Shown here: positions 24,824-33,322 of the stretch, one piece after another | Position numbering within the stretch: position 1 is the stretch's first letter | Layout: each line of letters begins with the position of its first letter | NCBI GenBank assembly: GCA_009387755.1 | Contig: GG697241.1 | Location: 258,921 to 322,920 of the forward strand | Source: Candidatus Micrarchaeum acidiphilum ARMAN-2 | GTDB taxonomy: Archaea > Micrarchaeota > Micrarchaeia > Micrarchaeales > Micrarchaeaceae | DNA: 64,000 bases | Direction: 5' to 3' | Notes under the pieces: generated by a model | The model's input: the letters and a program-made list of their open reading frames with translations, nothing else | What the model was told of the DNA's origin: nothing | Database searches by the model: none | Made by a program: the position numbers and the translations under genes

Positions 24824-24836
24824 GAGGCAAAGCCTC
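24824..24836 (-). terminator. Hairpin with T-run at the end of the rhodanese-like gene
   Basis: GAGGC-TTT-GCCTC on the minus strand, overlapping the stop codon and followed by TTTTCTGCTTTTT. Terminator for the leftward gene. Confidence 0.5.
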
Positions 24837-25197
24837 AATCTCCTCCAGCAACTACGTTCTCGAGGCCTCCTCTGAGTCCATAAACTTCAAGCCCATGTCT
24901 CCTGTTCAGAAATTCGGAGAGAAAGCCCGATGTATTCCCATGGTAGCATATAAGCACTGAGTTCTCGAGGTCCTTGAGTTCATCTTTATCCGAATATATT
25001 ATTGCTTCAGGATCGAGCTTCTTTATGCTCTCACTTTCAATGTTGAGTATCTCAGAGACTTCCTTAACCGGCTCGTTTCCAAGCCATACAAATTTGGTGT
25101 TCTTGCTCTTTACAAGCTTTATAGCATCCTCTACATCCAAATCGTATTTCGGATTTCTCTTAAACCTTTTTTCAAAAGAAACTTCATCTTCTTTCAT
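24835..25197 (-). CDS. Rhodanese-like domain protein
   Basis: 120 residues. The C-terminal half reads SVLICYHGNTSGFLSEFLNRR and EVYGLRGGLENVVAGG, which is the rhodanese active-site loop (Cys in CYHGNTS) followed by the conserved GLRGG. The N-terminal half has the alternating strand-helix pattern of the same fold. Probable persulfide or sulfur-carrier function. The loop's usual Arg/Lys is missing, so activity may be altered. Confidence 0.72.
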   Translation of the reverse strand: MKEDEVSFEKRFKRNPKYDLDVEDAIKLVKSKNTKFVWLGNEPVKEVSEILNIESESIKKLDPEAIIYSDKDELKDLENSVLICYHGNTSGFLSEFLNRRHGLEVYGLRGGLENVVAGGD

Positions 25198-25334
25198 TGT
25201 CCCCGACCCGTTACTGGTTATTACATATCCTATCTAAATATTTATATGTTTTTGAATTTTGACAAGGCTACAAAACAACAAAATAAAAAGCGTTGAATAT
25301 CAGATATTTATTATTATGCAGGCCGCAGCAGACC

Positions 25335-28091
25335 TCATCTCTGTCCGTATTTGGCCAGAAATGCAAGGTATACACTCAGTGCGGATTCTGGTGCCGAAGG
25401 CTTTATGGTCTTCAATACGTTTTCTATGTCTTCAATGCCTATGACTGACTCCTTAGACGTCTTAATGTGCGATTCTAAGGCGTGCATCTTGACCTCCCTG
25501 CAGACGTTTGCTATGTCTGCTCCGGTAAATCCCTTGGTCTCTGCGCCAAGTTTCTCGAAATCTATTGACTTGTCGTAAGGTGCGTTCTTTATGTACTCCT
25601 TGAAGAGCAAAGCCCTCTGGTGCGCATCCGGGGGCTTTATGAAGACTATCTTGTCAAACCTCCCCGGCCTGAGCACCGCCTCGTCCAGCGCTTCGGGTCT
25701 GTTCGTTGCCCCGACCACTATTATCTGCGACATCCTTTTTATCCCGTCCATGTCCTTCAGGAGTTCGGTAGTCACCTCTATATCCTTCTGCGCCGAATTC
25801 CTCCTCTTCGGGACAATTCCGTCCACTTCGTCTATGAATATTATTGCAGGCTTGTTCTCATATGCCCTGTAAAATATGTTTTTAATCACGGTCGCGGCGC
25901 TTTCGGAATCGCTCTGCTGCATTATCACGTTGTCTATCTCAAGCATAGTCACTCCGGTCAGCTCGTTTCCTATGGCCCTCATGAGCATGGTCTTGCCGGT
26001 TCCGGGCGGTCCGAAGAGCAAAAGTCCGTTTATCGTCTTTATATCATACTTTTCTATAAGTTCCGGGTGCAGAAGCGGCACTTCTATCGCGTCTATTATG
26101 GCCTTCTTCGCGTCGTCCAGCCCTATGACATTTTTAAGCATGATCTTATCAGATGCGCTCTCCTGTACCCTCTGCCCCTTTTCTCTTCCAAAGTCTATCC
26201 TGAATGTGTTGTATGCCTCCAACTGGGCAAGTGACGTCGACGGCTTCGTTGCACTTATAACATTCATTATGTCGCTCTGCGTTATCTCCAGAACTTTGTG
26301 CTCGCTGAGCGCCTCTTGTGCAACAGTCTGTCCTACTGCTTCGCACACTGCCTTTATGTCGGCTCCGGAATACCTGTCGCTGGCCTCTGCGATCTTATCA
26401 AAGTCGATGTCGTCTGAAATCGGAAATTTTTTGAGATATATCTTGAATATCGCCTTCCTCGCATTAAGGTCTGGCAATGGCATGTATATGCTTTTGTCAA
26501 ACCTCCCCGGCCTAAGTATTGCAGGATCCAACATGTTCGGCACATTGGTTGCCCCGACTATAATTACCCCATCCATCTTTTGGAATCCGTCCATTTCGAC
26601 CAGAAGCTGGGACAGCGCATGCCTGTGTATTTCGTCTATGCCTTCGTAGTTCCTGTTTGTTGCTATCGAGTCTATTTCATCTATGAACAGCACGCACGGG
26701 GCATGCTTCTTCGCTATGCTGAATATGTCTGATATCAGTTTCTCGGACTCGCCAGGATACGAAGATATTAGGTTTGTCGCCTTTACATAATAGAAGCCCG
26801 TGTGTATCTCATTCGCCAGCGCCCTCATTATCATGGTCTTGCCAGTTCCGGGCAGGCCGAAGAAAAGTATGCCTTTGGCCGGTTTTATGTTGTATGCCCT
26901 GGATATGCCGACGTTCTCGAGTGGCGATATCACGGCCTCCCTAAGCTCCTTCTTTATCGCGTCATAATCTCCAATGTCGTCGAACTTTTCCGAAACGTTG
27001 CCCGCCTGCAGATCCTCAAAGGCTTCCCCGAACTTCATCCTTATATCCTGTTTCTTTACCTCCATGGCCTTGACAACATCTATGTTATAAAACTCCAATA
27101 ATCCGACAAAAATTACCACAATTATAAAGCTTACGAACGGCGCCACGTAATTGATCGGATAGAATTTCAGTCCGGTTCCAAGCCCAACATAGATTACCGG
27201 ATAGCACACGCCTATCAGGCTAGCCCTTGTGCCTTTGAATTTTGATCTCGTGTTAAGGGCCATGTACTCTATCGCGAACGCCACTGCTATAAACGCCGCT
27301 ATCTGTATCAGGTAATAAAGCTGCAGATAAAGCGCATTTACCAGGAAGCCCGATACAACATCTATCTCTCCTGCGCTTTGAATGCTGGCAAAATTCGAGA
27401 ATGCAGCAGAACTCTGGTTAACAATATTAGAGAAATGAAGCTGCGGCTTGTTCATAACAAGAAATTCGGATATGTTGCCTATCGGCAGGCCTATGCGCAC
27501 CCCGGTCCCGTTATACAGTATATATGAGGAGTTTTGTACTCCGAAAACGCCAGAAACCGCCACTATCCCGATTATTGCTATTGTCGTTATTATTGCCGAC
27601 CTCTTAAATCCGCTTACGAGCACAGCAAGCACCAGCACCGGTATTTCAAGCACCAGCCCTACAACTGAAAATGCGAGAAAGAACATAGTGTACCCGAAAA
27701 CGATTGTCCTGTAGTGCATGTATCCGTAGATTAGCGACACGCTTATTACGAAAAGGAAAATCCACGCAACATACGAAATCTGGTATATCAGAGCCGGAAG
27801 AGCCACAATCATAAAGACTATGAGGCCCAGGAATGGATGGTAAAGTGTTATCACAAAAAGCAGTATAAGTATGAGTGCCGCTATTACCAACGGATAATAT
27901 GGGAATCCTGCCACGAAGCTTACAAACATCAAGGCTACAAGCAAAGAGTCTATGAAGTATTTGTTAGTCCTTACCTTTATCAGTATATCCTTGAGCCTGT
28001 ACACTAGAATGGGGAACTTGCGCCTTTTCCTGATAAGCTCCCGGGTTATATTCTTGCCGGCCGGCCTTGCCGGCCTATCCCCATCTTGCAT
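25335..28091 (-). CDS. Membrane-anchored double-AAA+ ATPase (Cdc48-like)
   Basis: 918 residues. The N-terminal ~335 residues form eight or nine membrane helices with one ~60-residue external loop (about 186-246). Two Cdc48-type AAA modules follow: D1 Walker A GLPGTGKT (~412-419), FIDEIDS, arginine-finger region ILRPGRFDK; D2 Walker A GPPGTGKT (~694-701), FIDEVDG, VLRPGRFDK. Both look active. The usual Cdc48 N-domain is absent and there is no protease domain. ATG 28091 is chosen over TTG 28103. By analogy it should unfold or extract membrane proteins for a cytoplasmic protease; this is inference. Confidence 0.88.
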   Translation of the reverse strand: MQDGDRPARPAGKNITRELIRKRRKFPILVYRLKDILIKVRTNKYFIDSLLVALMFVSFVAGFPYYPLVIAALILILLFVITLYHPFLGLIVFMIVALPALIYQISYVAWIFLFVISVSLIYGYMHYRTIVFGYTMFFLAFSVVGLVLEIPVLVLAVLVSGFKRSAIITTIAIIGIVAVSGVFGVQNSSYILYNGTGVRIGLPIGNISEFLVMNKPQLHFSNIVNQSSAAFSNFASIQSAGEIDVVSGFLVNALYLQLYYLIQIAAFIAVAFAIEYMALNTRSKFKGTRASLIGVCYPVIYVGLGTGLKFYPINYVAPFVSFIIVVIFVGLLEFYNIDVVKAMEVKKQDIRMKFGEAFEDLQAGNVSEKFDDIGDYDAIKKELREAVISPLENVGISRAYNIKPAKGILFFGLPGTGKTMIMRALANEIHTGFYYVKATNLISSYPGESEKLISDIFSIAKKHAPCVLFIDEIDSIATNRNYEGIDEIHRHALSQLLVEMDGFQKMDGVIIVGATNVPNMLDPAILRPGRFDKSIYMPLPDLNARKAIFKIYLKKFPISDDIDFDKIAEASDRYSGADIKAVCEAVGQTVAQEALSEHKVLEITQSDIMNVISATKPSTSLAQLEAYNTFRIDFGREKGQRVQESASDKIMLKNVIGLDDAKKAIIDAIEVPLLHPELIEKYDIKTINGLLLFGPPGTGKTMLMRAIGNELTGVTMLEIDNVIMQQSDSESAATVIKNIFYRAYENKPAIIFIDEVDGIVPKRRNSAQKDIEVTTELLKDMDGIKRMSQIIVVGATNRPEALDEAVLRPGRFDKIVFIKPPDAHQRALLFKEYIKNAPYDKSIDFEKLGAETKGFTGADIANVCREVKMHALESHIKTSKESVIGIEDIENVLKTIKPSAPESALSVYLAFLAKYGQR

Positions 28092-28228
28092 TTGAATCAG
28101 CAAAATTTTTGTAAGCTTATATTGAAAATAATCTAATTTATACCTTTATATAAACTAGTGCAGTGCGCAGGCCGTCGAGCATGCAGTATTTAAGAATTAA
28201 TAAATATTTTTATGCGCAATTGCTTATA

Positions 28229-28329
28229 CCCGTTGTAGCTCAATGGCAGAGCGGCCGGCTGTAGTTTGCTGACAATAAAAGTCTCATTGAGATACCGGCA
28301 GGTTGGGCGTTCGACTCGCCCCAACGGGA
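28229..28329 (+). tRNA. tRNA-Tyr (GTA) with a 29-nt intron
   Basis: Acceptor CCCGTTG (28229-28235)/CAACGGG (28322-28328), discriminator A. D-arm GCTC/GAGC, T-arm GGGCG-TTCGACT-CGCCC. Anticodon stem GCCGG (28254-28258)/CCGGC (28295-28299); the loop begins CTGTAG, giving GTA at 28261-28263. The interval is 36 nt instead of 7, so an intron of about 29 nt lies at about 28265-28293, the canonical 37/38 site. Confidence 0.92.
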
Positions 28330-28389
28330 TCATCTTCCGGAAAGATTTTTATAATGTCACAATAAAATAAGCTTTGTACAGGTGTTAAA

Positions 28390-28854
28390 ATGGCGAACAA
28401 GAAGAAGCAAGCACAAGCGCTGTACGGCAATCAGCAGACCAGCAGCTCAGCTCCACCTGTTCCAAGTTCAAATCCGCCCACTGCTGCTTTCGTGTTGCTG
28501 CTCATCGGCGGAATAATCATAATGCTTTTCGGTTTTGTAGCAGTGCTGGGCGCATCACTTATAAGCTCTCTTCCAACCAACGCGGCAGTTTCCGGCGCTC
28601 CGATAATAAATGCCACCGAGCAGGCGCAGCTTCAGGCGTCATCCGGTGCAATAGCCGCGGAGGGCGCCCTCGGAATAGTGTGCGGAATAGTAATAATAAT
28701 AGCTTCGATAATGGTGCACAGGCAGTCAAAGATAAAGACATGGTCGATAGTTGCACTGGTGTTCTCCCTAGTCAGCATATTCGGCGGTGCAGGCCTAATA
28801 ATAGGATTCGTACTTGCGCTGATAGGGAGTGTACTGGGGATAATGCACAAGTAG
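28390..28854 (+). CDS. Small four-helix membrane protein, hypothetical
   Basis: 154 residues. A short basic, Gln/Ser/Pro-rich cytoplasmic N-terminus (MANKKKQAQALYGNQQ) precedes four hydrophobic helices (about 31-58, 85-107, 115-134, 136-152) with many Gly/Ala/Ile. A region of ~25 polar residues between helices 1 and 2 is probably outside. The pattern resembles small DUF4190/DUF4064-like proteins; no function known. Own TATA-rich promoter between tRNA-Tyr and the gene; ATG 28390 with GGTG upstream. Confidence 0.65.
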   Translation: MANKKKQAQALYGNQQTSSSAPPVPSSNPPTAAFVLLLIGGIIIMLFGFVAVLGASLISSLPTNAAVSGAPIINATEQAQLQASSGAIAAEGALGIVCGIVIIIASIMVHRQSKIKTWSIVALVFSLVSIFGGAGLIIGFVLALIGSVLGIMHK

Positions 28855-28941
28855 TGCCAAGGTCCTGCCGAGTGCACATGCGCACAAGGCAAACGGCACC
28901 CTGCATATTATTTATATATGTCATGTAAAACTACTGATTAA

Positions 28942-29013
28942 GCCTTGGTGGTGTAGTGGTTAGCATACGAGCCTGTCACGCTTGCGACCCGGGTTCGAAT
29001 CCCGGCCAAGGCG
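28942..29013 (+). tRNA. tRNA-Asp (GTC)
   Basis: Acceptor GCCTTGG/CCAAGGC, discriminator G, anticodon stem CGAGC/GCTTG, loop CTGTCAC with GTC anticodon, T-arm CCGGG-TTCGAAT-CCCGG. 72 nt, no intron, CCA not encoded. Confidence 0.95.
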
Positions 29014-29029
29014 CTTCTTTCTGCGCTTT

Positions 29030-29581
29030 CTACTCTGGATAAGTTATCTTAGTGCCGTCTACTTTTGCAAAATAGGTAAGTTCGTGCTTCTTTTGGGAAG
29101 AAAGCCCGCTGATGTGGTAGACATATTTGTGCCTTACGGTTAGCGCATCCGCAATTAGAGATCTGTGGCATCTGAACGGATTGCCTTCCGCGCACATGAT
29201 TGCCAAGTTGTATCCCTTGCTAATCTTAATCAATTTCGCTATTGCCGTGGCAAATTCCCTCTTCTGCATATAGTCCGCAAAGCCCCTAAAGCTACTGTTT
29301 CTCCAGCCTTTATTTATTGAATCTTTTGACGGCTTGCGCAGTCCGCCGAGTTCTGGAAAATGCATATACTGTATGCCGTTCCTTTTCAACCTTGCCGCAA
29401 GCGCAGGCTTGTTGAAATCCGGCTGGTGCCTGGATTTTGGGATGGTTCTCACATCAACCAGCATGGTGACTCCGTGCGCCTTGAGAATTTTGATGAACTT
29501 GCTTACCGCATAGTTTGAGTACCCTATTGCAAATATAGGGTTTTGCTTGCCAGGCATATGGATACTCATCTGGAAATCCAT
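29030..29581 (-). CDS. DUF488 family protein
   Basis: 183 residues with the DUF488 hallmarks: FAIGYSNYAVSKFIKIL (~17-33), MLVDVRTIPKSRHQPDFN (~42-59), YMHFPELGGLRKPSK (~74-88) and the CAEGNPFRCHRSLIADAL segment (~134-151) with conserved Cys and His. Widespread in bacteria and archaea with no proven role; the Cys/His/Arg set suggests a nucleic-acid or nucleotide enzyme. Convergent with tRNA-Asp. Confidence 0.85.
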   Translation of the reverse strand: MDFQMSIHMPGKQNPIFAIGYSNYAVSKFIKILKAHGVTMLVDVRTIPKSRHQPDFNKPALAARLKRNGIQYMHFPELGGLRKPSKDSINKGWRNSSFRGFADYMQKREFATAIAKLIKISKGYNLAIMCAEGNPFRCHRSLIADALTVRHKYVYHISGLSSQKKHELTYFAKVDGTKITYPE

Positions 29582-29676
29582 AAAGCCTTTTCGAAGGCAA
29601 TCGATACCTACCCGGTGCTGCTAGTAATCCGCAACTGTCTTAATTCTTGCATGCGATTAAATGGCGGGGCGTAATA

Positions 29677-29847
29677 ATGAAAGATTATGACAAGGAGTTT
29701 CTGGACTACATGAAAAAGAAGTATAAGATAACTTTAGAGAATGCAACAAATGGTACGGAAAGGGAGATAATAACATTTGCAATAGCGTGGGACATTTGGA
29801 AGCAGGCAAAGAAGACGTATTTGCATGATAAGTCCGCTGACCTATAA
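29677..29847 (+). CDS. Small hypothetical protein (56 residues)
   Basis: Helical, highly charged 56-residue protein (MKDYDKEFLDYMKKKYKI, then EREIITFAIAWDIWKQAKKTY). No family recognised. Start ATG 29677 has GGGGCG upstream. It ends 6 nt before the convergent Mug-like gene. Coding probability is moderate. Confidence 0.5.
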   Translation: MKDYDKEFLDYMKKKYKITLENATNGTEREIITFAIAWDIWKQAKKTYLHDKSADL

Positions 29848-29853
29848 TACCTA

Positions 29854-30423
29854 CTAGACTCTTGCCCTTGCATCTATGCCACGTGCAGCTTTTATAAGCG
29901 CTTTTAATTCCTTTATCCTGTCAATTGCAGGGCCCCTTATCGGAAAACGGCACACGTACGTGCTTATGCCATATATTGGCTGCTTGTATCCATAATCTGT
30001 GTGCTTAGAGCCGGAGAATTTCTCATAAGTGATTTTGCCTATAAAGCAAACCAGTCTGGGCTTGTAAATCCTGATAGAATCAAAAACCCTCGCAGCGCCA
30101 GGTCTTTCCTCGCCTTTCCTAAGCTTTGACACATCTGAAGTGGGTCTGTCAACCAGATTGATGAAATTCAGTCTGTATTCTTGTACGAATTTGCCTTCAT
30201 ACATTTGAACGAGCTTTTTATCATTCATAAGATATTCGGTTGGCTCTTCTATAATGTGGGCCCTGCTGAGCAGATACCAAAACATCTTGTTGTTCGAAAA
30301 AGGGACCTTTCTTTTGTATGATCCTGGGTGCGGATTGATTCCTACAAACATTATGAGGGCGTTTTTGGACAATTTGTACTTTATATTACTATATCTCATA
30401 AGAACGCCGCTTGGTTTGTGCAT
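29854..30423 (-). CDS. Mug/TDG-family mismatch DNA glycosylase
   Basis: 189 residues of the uracil-DNA glycosylase superfamily, Mug/TDG branch. LIMFVGINPHPGSYKRKVPF carries the GINP motif with the catalytic-type Asn, FSNNKMFWYLLS the substrate-pocket helix, NFINLVDRPT and KPRLVCFIGKITYEKF the middle strands. It removes uracil or thymine opposite guanine. Start GTG/ATG choice is open (30423 or Met9 at 30399). A TATA-like AAATTTACA at ~30447-30457 lies between it and the divergent hydrolase. Confidence 0.8.
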   Translation of the reverse strand: MHKPSGVLMRYSNIKYKLSKNALIMFVGINPHPGSYKRKVPFSNNKMFWYLLSRAHIIEEPTEYLMNDKKLVQMYEGKFVQEYRLNFINLVDRPTSDVSKLRKGEERPGAARVFDSIRIYKPRLVCFIGKITYEKFSGSKHTDYGYKQPIYGISTYVCRFPIRGPAIDRIKELKALIKAARGIDARARV

Positions 30424-30486
30424 ACCTTCATCTATTTCTCAGAAAAATGTAAATTTATTTGCTGCGATAAAAGACTGGTGTGTAGG

Positions 30487-31164
30487 ATGGTGGAGCTCAA
30501 GTGGCTGAGCCACGCTGGATTTAAAATAAACTTCAAAAATGAAACGGTTTTCATAGACCCTTTCCTTTCAAAAAATCCAAAAGCAAAAACAAAGGTATCA
30601 GAAATTAGGAATGCAGATTACGTAATAGTATCTCATGACCATTTTGATCATACTGGAGGAAATGACCAAGGCATACCTGATGCATTTGCCATAGCTAAAA
30701 ATACCGGGGCGAAACTTGTTGGCATGTTTGAGTTTTCTCAGAAAGCCAATTCCCTTGGCATAAGCAATGCAGTAGGCATGAACATCGGCAGCATGTCTAG
30801 TTTTGGAAGCATAGAAATAGGATTTACCCAGGCTGTACACTCCGGAGAACCCCACGGAATACTGTTACGCGGCGACGGAGTTACAATATACCATGCAGGG
30901 GACACTGCACTGTTCGGCGACATGCGTCTTATAAGCAAAATGTACAAGCCGGATATAGCTCTGCTACCAATAGGTGGATTTTTCACCATGGGTCCAAAAG
31001 AGGCGGCTGTTGCTGCAGACATGATAAAGGCGAAGATTACCATACCTATGCATTACAACACCTTCGATCAGATAAAGCAGGATCCAAAGAAATTTGCAAG
31101 ACTGGTAAGACATTCTAGGGTTAAAATACTTGACATAGAAGAATCTTTCGAATACACCAACTGA
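30487..31164 (+). CDS. UPF0173 metallo-beta-lactamase-fold hydrolase
   Basis: 225 residues. LSHAGFKINF, VFIDPFLSKNP, the zinc motif SHDHFDHTGG (~41-50), AVHSGEPHGILLRG, YHAGDTALFGDM (~138-149) and PIPMHYNTFDQI-type end (ITIPMHYNTF) define the UPF0173/UlaG-like group. Metal-dependent hydrolase with unknown substrate. Start ATG 30487 rather than the long upstream extension, supported by a TATA-like GTAAATTTATTTG at about 30449-30461. Confidence 0.88.
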   Translation: MVELKWLSHAGFKINFKNETVFIDPFLSKNPKAKTKVSEIRNADYVIVSHDHFDHTGGNDQGIPDAFAIAKNTGAKLVGMFEFSQKANSLGISNAVGMNIGSMSSFGSIEIGFTQAVHSGEPHGILLRGDGVTIYHAGDTALFGDMRLISKMYKPDIALLPIGGFFTMGPKEAAVAADMIKAKITIPMHYNTFDQIKQDPKKFARLVRHSRVKILDIEESFEYTN

Positions 31165-31216
31165 AGGCAAGCAAACATCTTAATAATCGGACGTTCAATT
31201 TGAATGGGGTGCTAAA

Positions 31217-32134
31217 GTGGACAAATCGAATCTCAAGGTATGGCTTAATGGCAAGATACTTGACTACGGGGGTGCGAAGGTGCCAATACTCACACACTCG
31301 CTACAATACGGAAGCGGCATATTTGAAGGCATAAGGGCATACAAGACCGAATCGGGACCGGCAATATTCAGACTGTCCGATCATGTAAGGAGATTCATAG
31401 AGACTGCAAAAATATATTCGATAAACCTGGGATACGGAGCAAAGGAGATAGAAAACGCAATAATCGAAGTGGTTCTGCAGAACAAGCTGGACTCATGCTA
31501 TATACGCCCATTCGCCTTTTATGACGACGACGACATCGGCATAAGTGTTGCAAACAAGCACGTCAGTGTTTATATTGCGGCCATACCTTTTGGAAAGTAC
31601 TTCGGCAGCGCCAAAGATGCAGGAATACGCTGCAAGATATCTTCATGGAAGCGCATAAATTCAGACATACTCCCAATCCGCGCCAAGGCAAGCGGCAACT
31701 ACATAAACTCAATAATTGCCGGCAACGAAGCCAGAGCATCAGGATACGACGAGGCAATACTACTATCACATAACGGGTACGTTGCTGAGGGCCCCGGCGA
31801 GAACATCTTTATAGTAAGAAATGGAAGGTTGCTGACTCCTGGAGCAGACTCTGACATACTGTTCGGAGTGACACGCGACACCATAATAAAAGTTGCGCCC
31901 AAGCTCGGCATTCCGGTAATGGAAGGCAATATACACAAGGAAGAGCTGTACATTGCGGAAGAAGCATTTTTCTCAGGCACGGCTGCAGAAATAACCCCCA
32001 TAATAAACATAGATGGCATTAAAATTGGGTCGGGTTCTTCAGGTCAGATAACAAAGAAGATATCCGAATACTACGAATCTATAGTGTCCGGAAAGGCGCC
32101 AGAGTCCAAGGACTGGCTTACAAAAGTCCAGTGA
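31217..32134 (+). CDS. ilvE: Branched-chain amino acid aminotransferase
   Basis: 305 residues, PLP fold type IV. KVWLNGKILDYGGAKVPIL, HSLQYGSGIFEGIRAY (~27-42), DSCYIRPFAFYDD, IRAKASGNYINSI with the PLP-binding Lys, EAILLSHNGYVAEGPGENIFIV and EEAFFSGTAAEITPI are all conserved. It makes Val, Leu and Ile from their keto acids and vice versa. Start GTG 31217 with GGGGTG upstream. It stands alone; other branched-chain genes are not in the window. Confidence 0.93.
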   Translation: MDKSNLKVWLNGKILDYGGAKVPILTHSLQYGSGIFEGIRAYKTESGPAIFRLSDHVRRFIETAKIYSINLGYGAKEIENAIIEVVLQNKLDSCYIRPFAFYDDDDIGISVANKHVSVYIAAIPFGKYFGSAKDAGIRCKISSWKRINSDILPIRAKASGNYINSIIAGNEARASGYDEAILLSHNGYVAEGPGENIFIVRNGRLLTPGADSDILFGVTRDTIIKVAPKLGIPVMEGNIHKEELYIAEEAFFSGTAAEITPIINIDGIKIGSGSSGQITKKISEYYESIVSGKAPESKDWLTKVQ

Positions 32135-32153
32135 TAAAAGAAGCGCAAGTTAG

Positions 32154-32516
32154 TCAAAGAAGCTTGAGGCTCTTTGTAAACTGATCTATGTCCTTTGAAT
32201 ACCACGGCCCTATTCCAAGCGCAGTTTTGCTCCCGGGCGGTATCTCGGTAAGTCCAGCGTCTGAAACAAGGGCGCACGGGACCTTCTTGAATTCAAATGC
32301 TTTGTAAAGCTTTATAAGAGAGTCTTCGTCGCTTACCTTGAGCACTATTTTCTTCTCGCCGTTCTGCAGCCATCTTTTTGCAACTTCTTTGTCGAATTTC
32401 TCTGAATCAAAATAACTCATCAACGAGGCGTGCGCAACCTGTGCAGCAATTTTTCCCCTGCTCATTTCAAGATCCGTCCTGACTATTATTACCTGCTTGA
32501 TTTCGTCGGCGTCCAT
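32154..32516 (-). CDS. pth2: Peptidyl-tRNA hydrolase 2
   Basis: 120 residues, the archaeal/eukaryotic Pth2 type. IKQVIIVRTDLEMSRGKIAAQVAHAS (the Pth2 K-x-x-A-Q-x-x-H-A signature), KVSDEDSLIKLYKAF, ALVSDAGLTEIPPGSKTALGIGP. It recycles peptidyl-tRNA released from stalled ribosomes. ATG 32516 chosen instead of TTG 32531. TATA-like sequence at ~32541-32550 on the minus strand. Convergent with ilvE. Confidence 0.93.
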   Translation of the reverse strand: MDADEIKQVIIVRTDLEMSRGKIAAQVAHASLMSYFDSEKFDKEVAKRWLQNGEKKIVLKVSDEDSLIKLYKAFEFKKVPCALVSDAGLTEIPPGSKTALGIGPWYSKDIDQFTKSLKLL

Positions 32517-32561
32517 AAAGAAGATTGGCAATCAAGGTTTTTATTATTACCTAACCCTGTT

Positions 32562-33158
32562 TTATGAAATGCTTTTCAGATTCTCGAGCCTTGCCCTGAC
32601 ACTTTTTCCAAGTTCGTCAGGCCTTACTACCTGTATCCTGTGGTTGAGCTTTGCAAGCACCCTGCCGAGGAATCCGTTATAATCCTTAAGCATCAGAAGC
32701 ACGTTGATTCCGTTCCTTGCAGCGTTTATCGCAACTTCGGGATTGTCTTCTATGAGCAGGGCAGGCTTTTCGCCGTTATACATGCCGTGCTTCAGCCTGT
32801 TCTCCGAGTACGAGAAATCAGCATCTACGTTAAATTCGTTCCTGAGCTGCGCTTTAATGGCATCTGTGCTGCCCGAAACCTTGAAATCTGGATTGGCCGT
32901 TCTTATTATACTATTGTACCCCTTTTCAAATGCAGTCTTGATTGCATCTACTACATTACTGTCAAGATCTATCCGCATTTTTATTGATTTAGAAGCTGCA
33001 TGCTTGGGCAGCTTGGTCATTGCCGCGAATATGGCTTCCTTGAAGGCCTTTTCGACGAACTGGGAAGGCGCGTCTAGCGGCTTTCTAAACAGCCTGTCAA
33101 ACGCGGCGTTTATATCGTCTATTAGACAACCGTCTAAGTCAACTACGATAAATGGCAT
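32562..33158 (-). CDS. HAD-superfamily hydrolase
   Basis: 198 residues. Motif I VDLDGCLIDD at ~5-14 supplies the nucleophile Asp; SIIRTANPDF has the motif II position; the Lys in RLKHGMYNGEKPALLIEDNPEVAINAARNGINVLLM covers motifs III and IV (IEDNPE). Cap region between. Likely a small-molecule phosphatase. ATG 33158 follows a TATA box CTTTAAATATT at about 33185-33194, giving a short leader. Confidence 0.8.
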   Translation of the reverse strand: MPFIVVDLDGCLIDDINAAFDRLFRKPLDAPSQFVEKAFKEAIFAAMTKLPKHAASKSIKMRIDLDSNVVDAIKTAFEKGYNSIIRTANPDFKVSGSTDAIKAQLRNEFNVDADFSYSENRLKHGMYNGEKPALLIEDNPEVAINAARNGINVLLMLKDYNGFLGRVLAKLNHRIQVVRPDELGKSVRARLENLKSIS

Positions 33159-33322
33159 ACTAATCTGTGAGTTAATAAAATGCAATATTTAAAGCACATG
33201 CCCAGGCATACGCCAATTGTCAATAATTCGCAACTGCCCGCATTTACCTTCTCTGCCGACGCAAAGCAAGCAAATATTAAACCATTCCGCCATAATAAAA
33301 TAATGCAGCAAAGTGCTTAGAA

